Of a stretch of 10,522 nt of DNA, positions 1 through 5,177 are shown one piece after another. The stretch's first letter is position 1. The number at the start of each line of letters is the position of its first letter. The notes beneath the pieces are model-generated. The model searched no databases and was not told where the DNA came from. It saw only the letters and a list, made by a program, of their open reading frames with translations. Origin of the DNA: JBEATZ01 sp041178545 (GTDB lineage: Bacteria > Planctomycetota > UBA1135 > UBA2386); NCBI GenBank assembly GCA_041178545.1, contig JBEGVB010000179.1:1-10522 (forward strand), given 5' to 3'. Made by a program: the position numbers and the translations under genes.

Positions 1-603
1 GGTTACTTCCAGGACACGTGGGAGTGGGACGGGCTCACCTGGATGCAGCGCCCAACCGCAGTGGTGCCGTCTGCTCGCCACTTCCACAGCATGGCCTACG
101 ACAGCCAGCGCCAGCGCACCATGCTGTTCGGCGGGGTTTCAAGCAACAATCTCGGCGACACGTGGGAGTACGACAGCCGTTTCCTCGCCGAAGCCACTCC
201 CTATGGCACGGGCTGCGGGACCCCGCCGCTCGCCCTCGACTCTCCCGTCACGGCGCGCCCGGTGATCGGCACCACCGCGCAAGCCGTGCTGCAGAACGCG
301 CCCTCCGCCTTCGCCTTCATGGCCGTGGGCTGGAGCGACCAGTCCAGCAATGGACTGCCGCTGCCGCTCTCGCTGGCGGGCTACGGCATGCCGGGCTGCG
401 ACCTGCTGCAGTCGGGTGAGTTCCTGACGCTCTCCATGACTGCGTCCACCCCAGGGGTGTCGGTCTACAGCCTGCCGATCCCCAACCAGGTCGGCATCAT
501 CAACATCCCGGTCTACCTGCAGGCGTGGGCGTTTGCGCCAGCAGCCAATGCCGGCAGCCGTCTGGCCAGCAACGGCCTGCGCTGGCGCATCGGCAACTTC
601 TGA
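1..603 (+). CDS. Kelch-repeat secreted protein with planctomycete-type C-terminal domain (5' truncated)
   Basis: The frame is open from base 1 to the TGA at 601-603, so the gene begins left of the window; 200 residues are visible. The first 60 or so carry Kelch-type beta-propeller sequence: DTWEWDG, a PSARHFHSMAYD strand, then MLFGG with the double glycine, then DTWEYD. A module of about 135 residues follows, opening YGTGCGTPPLALDSP, containing GMPGCDLL, and ending SNGLRWRIGNF. By recall, this C-terminal module is common on large exported proteins of Planctomycetota, where it ends beta-propeller or metallophosphatase-like architectures. No enzymatic motif is visible. The role is probably extracellular binding or surface structure, but this is inference. 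The internal ATG at 43 is not the true start, because the Kelch pattern runs upstream of it. The gene converges on the minus-strand lipoprotein operon. Confidence 0.85.
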   Translation, partial: GYFQDTWEWDGLTWMQRPTAVVPSARHFHSMAYDSQRQRTMLFGGVSSNNLGDTWEYDSRFLAEATPYGTGCGTPPLALDSPVTARPVIGTTAQAVLQNAPSAFAFMAVGWSDQSSNGLPLPLSLAGYGMPGCDLLQSGEFLTLSMTASTPGVSVYSLPIPNQVGIINIPVYLQAWAFAPAANAGSRLASNGLRWRIGNF

Positions 604-751
604 TCTTTGGGGCCACACCCGGGTCCACGGCGCAACACGATGTCAGCGCTCAGCCAACCGTGATGCAACTGCATGGGTTGGAGCAGGTGCTCTGCGAAGA
701 ACCCGACGCATCTCTGCGCCTTGTCACCAAGTTGCCGGAGAGCCTTGGGTC

Positions 752-778
752 CCGCGACCGGTCTGGGACCGGTCGCGG
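752..778. terminator. Bidirectional hairpin between convergent genes
   Basis: CCGCGACCGGT (752-762) and ACCGGTCGCGG (768-778) form a perfect 11-bp stem with a CTGGG loop. The hairpin lies in the 189-bp gap between the stop of the Kelch gene (603) and the stop of the FlgO-like gene (793). No real T-tract follows on either strand (only TT on the plus side), so it is not a textbook intrinsic terminator. Strength and position still favour termination for both units. The rest of 604-792 shows nothing gene-like. Confidence 0.65.
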
Positions 779-792
779 TTGGGGGCAATCGG

Positions 793-1350
793 TCAGCGCC
801 AGTCGCGGGCGCTTGCAGCCAGCATCTCGTCCACGCCCTCGCCGCGGCGGATGGCGAAGTCGACGGCCGAGAGGATCGAGTCGTCCACCGTGGAGACCAG
901 GCGGATCGTCACGTAGACGAACTCCTTGGTGAGGCCGTAGGTGCCCACGATCACGGACTTGGCGTTGTGGTCGGCCACGAGGTTGCGGACCTCGCGCGTG
1001 AGGAGGAACTGGCCCTCCTCGCGGATCAAGAGGTGGTCCTGGCGGATGGTCGCGAGGATCACGTCCTTGTCACGCTGGGTGAGCCTGGTGGACATGTACT
1101 CCGCGAGCTGGCGGCCGAACATCGACGTCTCATTGAAGTCGTTGATGTTCACGAGCGTGGACACCAGCATGCGACCGAGGTCGGCCTCGCAATCGTGCTG
1201 GCGCAGCAGCGCATCCACCGCTGCATACGTGCGCTCCCGCAAGTTGCAGGACGGCTCAGGGTCCGGGCAGTAGATGCTCGGCGTGTTGCACGCGCAGGAA
1301 GGCAAGATCGTTCCTGCGAGTAGGGAGAGGAGGAGGAGGAGTCCACGCAT
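793..1350 (-). CDS. FlgO-domain lipoprotein
   Basis: A protein of 185 residues. It starts with a lipoprotein-type signal (MRGLLLLLSLLAGTILPSC); C19 is the likely lipidated cysteine, although the P at -2 in LPSC is atypical. Residues about 40-165 match the FlgO domain: MLVSTLVNINDF, SMFGRQLAEYMSTRL, LLIREEGQFLLTREV, then NAKSVIVGTYGL and YVTIRL. In Vibrio, FlgO is an outer-membrane lipoprotein needed for flagellar stability, but FlgO-domain lipoproteins also occur away from flagella. No other flagellar gene is visible here, so a general envelope role is equally likely. The ATG lies three bases after the stop of the upstream LPP20-like gene. Its AGGGAGG ribosome site (1361-1367) sits inside that gene's 3' end, so the two are probably cotranscribed and coupled. 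Confidence 0.8.
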   Translation of the reverse strand: MRGLLLLLSLLAGTILPSCACNTPSIYCPDPEPSCNLRERTYAAVDALLRQHDCEADLGRMLVSTLVNINDFNETSMFGRQLAEYMSTRLTQRDKDVILATIRQDHLLIREEGQFLLTREVRNLVADHNAKSVIVGTYGLTKEFVYVTIRLVSTVDDSILSAVDFAIRRGEGVDEMLAASARDWR

Positions 1351-1353
1351 GGA

Positions 1354-2271
1354 TCAGTGCCCTCCCTGCTTCTCGTCGCACAGGTCCGGCTTGGACTCCT
1401 GCTTCACCTTCGCCTCGACCTCAAGGGATGCCTTGCGCCACTGGGGGCGGTCCAGCGTGACGCACGGATCGGCGATCTCGCAGTTGTCCTTGGAGGTCAG
1501 GCGGAAAGCGCGGCCGTAGTGGATCCGCTCCCGCAGGTGCTGGATCTCGAGGTTCTGTGCATTCACGACGCCGTGCAGCGCGTCTGCCTTGGCCTGGTGC
1601 TCAGCCACGGCGGCAGCAACCTTGGATGCCTCAGCCTCTTCCTTGAGGACCGACAGGGTGGCCTCGACGAACTTCTCGACCCGCTGGCGCGGGATGGTCG
1701 TCAACACCCAGCACTTGTAGCGACGCATGTCAAACTCGTGCTTGTTCTCGAACCAGAAGCCACTGAAGTGGCGCGAGGGTTGTTCCTGGACGTCCCACTG
1801 CTCCCAGTACTGGTTGACGGGGAGGAGCTCGCCGACGACCGCATCCGCAAGCTGGTGGGCGCGGGAGTTGAGCGACTGGTCGACGTGCTCGCCCGGGCCG
1901 GGGCCGGCCTCGTGCAGCGGGAGGAATCGGGCACCCTTGGCCCAGTCCTTGTCGCAGGCCTCCGAAGTCACCCGGGTGCCCACGTACTGGGCGAGTTGCT
2001 CCCGTGCGTGCATGAAGGCTTCGTCGAACGCCTTGCGTTCGTCCAGCACGTTGAATGCCGTGCCACGCCCCACGAAGGCGAGGTCGGTTGCGGTGCTGGG
2101 AATCTGTCCCTTGACCCAATCCGGCGCATTCTCATTGCCGTGGATCTGGGCACGAACCATCGACTCCTCGTGCTTCTGGTACAGCGAACCGCAACTGGTG
2201 CTGATGAGAGAAACGGCGACCATCAGGGTCGCAATCCCCACGCGTGGGGAAGAACTGGTCAGGCAGGTCAT
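1354..2271 (-). CDS. LPP20/FlgP-like lipoprotein with coiled coil
   Basis: A protein of 305 residues. The N-terminus has a hydrophobic segment ending ISTSC (C27), a probable lipoprotein signal with a non-ideal lipobox. Residues about 49-103 (APDWVKG, then LAFVGRGTA, AFDEAFMHAREQLAQYVGTRV) resemble the LPP20/FlgP pattern of a P-W segment, a glycine strand and an A-rich helix. Insertions and a segment at about 155-200 (WEQWDVQ to CWVLTTIPRQRVEKF) follow, then an alanine/glutamate-rich probable coiled coil (about 203-250). The C-terminus is cysteine-containing and unrecognised (C264, C270, C298). It is far longer than FlgP, so only the N-terminal half is compared. The strong AAAGGAGA site (2275-2282) just before the ATG fixes the start. 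It is first in a two-gene operon with the FlgO-domain gene. FlgO and FlgP are partners in Vibrio, which supports a joint outer-membrane function. Confidence 0.7.
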   Translation of the reverse strand: MTCLTSSSPRVGIATLMVAVSLISTSCGSLYQKHEESMVRAQIHGNENAPDWVKGQIPSTATDLAFVGRGTAFNVLDERKAFDEAFMHAREQLAQYVGTRVTSEACDKDWAKGARFLPLHEAGPGPGEHVDQSLNSRAHQLADAVVGELLPVNQYWEQWDVQEQPSRHFSGFWFENKHEFDMRRYKCWVLTTIPRQRVEKFVEATLSVLKEEAEASKVAAAVAEHQAKADALHGVVNAQNLEIQHLRERIHYGRAFRLTSKDNCEIADPCVTLDRPQWRKASLEVEAKVKQESKPDLCDEKQGGH

Positions 2272-2334
2272 GGGTCTCCTTTCCCGGGAAAACTGGTGTG
2301 AGACTGGCTCCTCGCCAGGACTCCTTCAGACTGC

Positions 2335-2363
2335 ATCGTTCTTCGCTTCCCCCCGGAAGTCAA
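2335..2363 (-). promoter_or_regulatory. Possible sigma70-type promoter of the LPP20/FlgO operon
   Basis: Read on the minus strand, TTGACT (2363-2358) is separated by 17 bp from AACGAT (2340-2335). The -35 matches 5 of 6 consensus positions and the -10 only 3 of 6. The implied leader is about 57 nt to the ATG at 2271. The surrounding 2283-2478 holds no gene; short GC hairpins such as CTGGC/GCCAG are all I see. The call is weak. Confidence 0.3.
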
Positions 2364-2478
2364 GGCTGCTTGTGTTGGCGGCCTCCTTGGTGCTCGGCAA
2401 GAGGCAATTGGAAGCGTTCCATCCCGTCAGCCATGACCGACTGAGGGCGCAGCCGCCGGGCCCCGGCCAGCCGTGCCA

Positions 2479-2497
2479 CTCCCTGGGTGCCAGGGAG
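2479..2497 (-). terminator. Hairpin downstream of tRNA-Phe
   Basis: CTCCCTGG and CCAGGGAG form a perfect 8-bp stem with a 3-nt loop, starting 23 nt beyond the tRNA 3' end. There is no T-run on the minus strand. It could end the tRNA transcript through a factor-assisted mechanism, or be a processing structure. Confidence 0.35.
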
Positions 2498-2520
2498 GAG
2501 GCTGTGCGCGGAGGAAGATG

Positions 2521-2596
2521 TGGTGGGCAGGGCCGGGGTTGAACCGGCGACCCCAGCATTTTCAGTGCTGTGCTCTACCAGCTGAGCTACCTGCCC
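2521..2596 (-). tRNA. tRNA-Phe (anticodon GAA)
   Basis: The minus strand folds into a canonical 76-nt tRNA. The acceptor GGGCAGG pairs with CCTGCCC; the D stem is GCTC/GAGC; the anticodon stem CAGCA/TGCTG closes a CTGAAAA loop with GAA at 2563-2561. The variable loop is 5 nt (GGGTC). The T stem GCCGG/CCGGC closes TTCAACC. The discriminator A is followed by a genomically encoded CCA (2523-2521). All stems are perfect. The gene lies between the anti-sigma gene and the LPP20 operon, all on the minus strand. I found no second copy of its 3' end in the window, so there is no sign of use as an integration site. Confidence 0.97.
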
Positions 2597-2624
2597 ACCG
2601 GGTCGATCGGAATCGAGCGCGAGG

Positions 2625-2653
2625 ACGTTACGGAGTCCGCGCACCGGGATCAA
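2625..2653 (-). promoter_or_regulatory. Putative tRNA-Phe promoter
   Basis: On the minus strand, TTGATC (2653-2648) and TAACGT (2630-2625) are 17 bp apart, placing a start about 20 nt before the mature tRNA 5' end. The -35 matches 4 of 6 and the -10 matches 3 of 6 consensus positions; the spacing and position are the main support. Confidence 0.4.
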
Positions 2654-2673
2654 GCGCACATCGGCGGAAGGTG

Positions 2674-2694
2674 GCGCGGGACCGGAGTCCGCGC
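2674..2694 (-). terminator. GC-rich hairpin after the anti-sigma gene
   Basis: Nine bases past the anti-sigma stop, the minus strand reads GCGCGGAC, TCCG loop, GTCCCGCGC. This is a stem of 8 bp with one bulged C. There is no T-tract, but its position directly after the last gene of the fasciclin/sigma/anti-sigma group suggests termination. Confidence 0.5.
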
Positions 2695-2702
2695 GGGCTC
2701 GC

Positions 2703-3455
2703 TCACAAACCGGCGATGGCGACGAGGTGTTCGCGGCGGCTCACCACGACGCCGCCGCGCGGCTCGACGGTGAGGGCGAAGGCGTGCGCGTGGTGCACCG
2801 GCAGCTTTGCGTCGATGGGGACGAGGACCTCGCCCGCAGCAGCATCGAAGAGGCCACCGTCGACGGGCTGCTCGGCAGAGCGGTCGCGGTCGAAGATCCA
2901 GAGCTGGAACTGCTGGGTCGCGGGGTCGAGCTGCGGCAGGCCGCGGAAGCGCAGGTAGCCCTGCTGGCGCGCGTCGCTCCACACCACGTCGCCTGCGAGC
3001 TGGGCACCCATGGGGCTCGGTCCGGGCTGGAACGCGAGCTTGAGGTTGCACAGTGGGTCCGCGGCGAGCGCCCCGTAGGCGGCTTGTGGCGTTGCGGCCT
3101 CGGGTGCCGTGGACGGCGACGGGCCCAGCAGCAGCACGGCGGCAGCTGCCGCCGCGGCCCCCAGCAGGAAAGGCGCGAGCCAGCGGTTGCGCACTTCCGG
3201 GGTCGGTGCCGTCGCACGCGCGGGTGCCACGGGACGCGGGGCCTCGGCGAGGTGGCGCAACGCGTCACTCCGCAGCCTTGTGAGCAGCGCGCGCGGCGGT
3301 GCCACGGCCACGAGGGCCGCGGTCGCGAGGTCTGCGGCTGCTCGCAGGCTGCGCAGTTCCGGGTCGTCCTTGCGCACCGGTGCAACGCCTTCGATCTCGG
3401 CGAGCAACTGGTCTGCGAGGTGCTCCAGCGTCGGGTCGAGAGCCGGTTCGTTCAC
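2703..3455 (-). CDS. RskA-like membrane anti-sigma factor
   Basis: A protein of 250 residues with a GTG start at 3455, supported by GGAGGAG (3464-3470) eight bases upstream. The GTG overlaps the sigma factor stop (GTGA, 3452-3455), so the pair is translationally coupled. Residues 1-90 are cytoplasmic and helical and lack the HxxxCxxC zinc motif, so this is not a ZAS-type domain. One membrane segment spans about 92-111 (WLAPFLLGAAAAAAAVLLLG). The outer C-terminal part resembles the anti-sigma-K factor RskA domain: GYLRFRGLPQLDPATQQFQLWIFD, a glycine/alanine hinge, then FALTVEPRGGVVVS. The expected role is to hold the adjacent ECF sigma factor at the membrane and release it after regulated proteolysis. 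The releasing signal cannot be read from the sequence. Confidence 0.85.
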   Translation of the reverse strand: MNEPALDPTLEHLADQLLAEIEGVAPVRKDDPELRSLRAAADLATAALVAVAPPRALLTRLRSDALRHLAEAPRPVAPARATAPTPEVRNRWLAPFLLGAAAAAAAVLLLGPSPSTAPEAATPQAAYGALAADPLCNLKLAFQPGPSPMGAQLAGDVVWSDARQQGYLRFRGLPQLDPATQQFQLWIFDRDRSAEQPVDGGLFDAAAGEVLVPIDAKLPVHHAHAFALTVEPRGGVVVSRREHLVAIAGL

Positions 3456-4003
3456 GACTGCGGCTCCTCCGGGCTCGGCACGCCCAGCATCTCTCGCAAG
3501 CGGATGAGGCCCCGGCGCGCATGGCTCTTCACGGTTCCGAGCGGGATCCCGATGGCGGCTGCGATCTCCTGGTGGGTGCGCCCGTGGCCCAGCGCGAGGT
3601 TGAGCACCTCCTGCTGTTCGGGGCGCAGTTGGGCGAGCGCCTCGCGGGCGCGTCGCACCTCGTCATCGCGTTCGACGGTGTCCGGTTGCGGGTCGTCGGC
3701 GAGGATGCCTGCATCCTCCACCAGGTCGTGCGGTGGCCTGCGTCCGAGCCTGCGCGCGCGGTCGATGAGTCGCCTGCGGGCGATCGTCATCAGGAACGTG
3801 AGTTCCGAGCCCATCGTCGGGTCGTAGCGTTCCGCGCTCTTCCAGATCTCCAGGAAGATCTCCTGGGCGGCGTCCTCAGCGTCGTCTGCGTTGCGGCAGA
3901 ATCGACGCGCAAGTCCCCAGACGGTGCCGGAGTGGCGCTTCAGGAACTCTTCGATGGCTCCTGGCGCGCCGGCCGCAACTTGCTCGAGCAGGGTCTGTGA
4001 CAT
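3452..4003 (-). CDS. ECF (sigma70 family, group 4) RNA polymerase sigma factor
   Basis: A protein of 183 residues from the ATG at 4003. Region 2 covers about 20-88, including DAEDAAQEIFLEIWKSAERYDP and the FLMTIARRRLIDRARR segment that binds the -10 element. Region 4 covers about 118-173, with a helix-turn-helix THQEIAAAIGIPLGTVKSHARR and the LRPEQQEVLNLA lead-in. There is no C-terminal extension. Start choice: an upstream in-frame ATG (4021) and GTG (4066) also exist. None has a clear SD, but the family alignment and a putative promoter whose start falls near 4013 favour 4003. The gene follows the fasciclin gene after 72 bp and overlaps the anti-sigma gene by GTGA. The best analogue I recognise is the SigK-like arrangement, inferred from context as well as sequence. 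Confidence 0.9.
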   Translation of the reverse strand: MSQTLLEQVAAGAPGAIEEFLKRHSGTVWGLARRFCRNADDAEDAAQEIFLEIWKSAERYDPTMGSELTFLMTIARRRLIDRARRLGRRPPHDLVEDAGILADDPQPDTVERDDEVRRAREALAQLRPEQQEVLNLALGHGRTHQEIAAAIGIPLGTVKSHARRGLIRLREMLGVPSPEEPQS

Positions 4004-4021
4004 GCGGTCGTGGGACCGCAT
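4002..4021. promoter_or_regulatory. Perfect dyad over the sigma gene start (operator or RNA hairpin)
   Basis: ATGCGGTC and GACCGCAT form an 8-bp perfect inverted repeat around a 4-bp centre. It overlaps the preferred start codon at 4003, the alternative ATG at 4021 and the predicted transcription start. As DNA it could be an operator; as RNA it would occlude the start codon. If translation begins at 4021 or 4066 it is simply coding sequence. Confidence 0.4.
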
Positions 4022-4048
4022 TACAGGCGAAGTTGCAGCACGGCACAA
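4020..4048 (-). promoter_or_regulatory. Putative promoter for sigma/anti-sigma genes
   Basis: On the minus strand, TTGTGC (4048-4043), 17 bp, then TGTAAT (4025-4020). The -10 matches 5 of 6 consensus positions, the -35 only 3 of 6. It would give a leader of about 10 nt to the ATG at 4003. This suggests the sigma genes can be transcribed independently of the fasciclin gene. Confidence 0.4.
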
Positions 4049-4075
4049 GGACTGGGTGGCCGCCACGAGACCGGG

Positions 4076-4993
4076 TCACTGCTTGGGGAGCAGGACGGTG
4101 TCGACGACGTGGATGACGCCGTTCGAGCCGGAGACGTCTGCGGCCAGCACCTGGGCGCCGTCCACGGTGAGCTTGCCGTCGACGACCTTGAGCGTGAGTT
4201 CCTTGCCCAGCAGGGTCTTGGCGGAGCTCAGCTTGACGGCGTCCTTGGACACCACCGCGCCACTGACGACGTGGTACTTGAGGATGGAGGCGAGCTTGTC
4301 CTTGTTCTCGGGCTTGAGCAGGTCCGCGATCGTGTCCTTGCCGAGCTTGGCGAAGGCCTCGTCGTTGGGGGCGAAGATCGTGAAGGGACCGCCGTTGGCC
4401 AGCGTGTCCGCGAGGCCTGCTGCTGCGGCGGCCTTGAGGAGGGTGTTGAAGCTGCCGGCCTTCGCGGCGACTTCCACGAGGTTGGGCAGGGTCGTCTTGC
4501 CCTTCATGCTCGCCTCGGCGGTGCTGGCGGCCGGGGGCAGGATCACCGAGTCGATGACGTGGATGATGCCGTTGCTGGCGACGATGTCGGTCTTGAGGAC
4601 CTTGGCGGTGCCGACCATCACGTCCTTGCCGGTCGTCACGGTGACGTCCGAACCCTGGACGGTGGTCAGGGACTTGGCGGCAACGACCTTGGCGGCCCGG
4701 TACTCGCCTGCCACCACGTGGTAGGTCAGGATCGAGGTGAGCTTGTCCTTGTTCTCGGGCTTGAGCAGGTCGGCAATCGCGTCCTTGCCGAGCTTGGCAA
4801 AGGCCTCGTCGGTGGGGGCGAAGACGGTGAACGGACCCTTGCCGCTCAGGGTCTCGACCAGACCGGCTGCCTTCACGGCGGCCACGAGCGTCTGGAACTG
4901 GCCGGCCTCGACGGCGACGGTCACGAGGTTCTTCTGGTCCTGGGCCACGAGTGCGGTGGCGAGAACGATGCTGGCGAGAACGGAATGCTTCAT
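4076..4993 (-). CDS. Secreted protein with two fasciclin (FAS1) domains
   Basis: A protein of 305 residues. A short signal peptide (MKHSVLASIVLATALVA) is followed by two FAS1 domains, about 22-152 and 167-304. Each has the H1-type motif (FTVFAPTDEAFAKL; FTIFAPNDEAFAKL), the central YHVV motif (TYHVVAGE; KYHVVSG) and the H2-type end (NGIIHVIDSVILP; NGVIHVVDTVLLP). FAS1 domains mediate adhesion or carbohydrate/protein binding outside the cell. The start is supported by AGGA seven bases upstream (5001-5004). The gene lies just upstream of the ECF sigma/anti-sigma pair, as expected for a target or cotranscribed partner. The two domains share stretches almost identical in DNA, pointing to a fairly recent internal duplication or gene conversion. 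There is no lipobox or membrane anchor, so the product is probably released or periplasmic. Confidence 0.93.
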   Translation of the reverse strand: MKHSVLASIVLATALVAQDQKNLVTVAVEAGQFQTLVAAVKAAGLVETLSGKGPFTVFAPTDEAFAKLGKDAIADLLKPENKDKLTSILTYHVVAGEYRAAKVVAAKSLTTVQGSDVTVTTGKDVMVGTAKVLKTDIVASNGIIHVIDSVILPPAASTAEASMKGKTTLPNLVEVAAKAGSFNTLLKAAAAAGLADTLANGGPFTIFAPNDEAFAKLGKDTIADLLKPENKDKLASILKYHVVSGAVVSKDAVKLSSAKTLLGKELTLKVVDGKLTVDGAQVLAADVSGSNGVIHVVDTVLLPKQ

Positions 4994-5030
4994 GGTTTGG
5001 TCCTGCGGGGGGCGTTGCGTGCGTTGCCAA

Positions 5031-5062
5031 GGCAGGAGCGGCCAAACGGGCCTCTCCTTGCC
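5031..5062. other. Imperfect dyad in the fasciclin/B12-protein divergent region
   Basis: GGC-AGGAG-C-GGCC pairs with GGCC-T-CTCCT-T-GCC, giving 12 bp with one mismatch and one bulge around a 5-nt loop. It lies in the 184-bp gap between divergent genes (4994-5177) and would fall in the fasciclin 5' leader, or act as a DNA site. I see no convincing ECF or sigma70 promoter elsewhere in the gap. Confidence 0.35.
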
Positions 5063-5177
5063 GTGACGGCCGGAGTTCGCGTCTTGCCCCCCGGCAGATG
5101 CAACAGCCTTGTCGGCCTGCGGCGGTGGCCCGTGTGCATCCTTCCCACGGCGTCAGCCGAAACGCACAATCGTGCCG

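Noticed and set aside
793..2271. Flagellar operon
   Set aside because: Only FlgO/FlgP-like lipoproteins are present; no rod, ring, hook or export gene is visible.
1357..2301. 314-residue plus-strand frame over the LPP20-like gene
   Set aside because: The minus-strand frame has a lipoprotein signal, a strong SD and coupling to the FlgO-domain gene. The plus frame has none.
2521..2596. tRNA-Phe as an integration (att) site of a mobile element
   Set aside because: No integrase, no duplicated tRNA 3' end and no insertion-sequence terminal repeats were found in the window.
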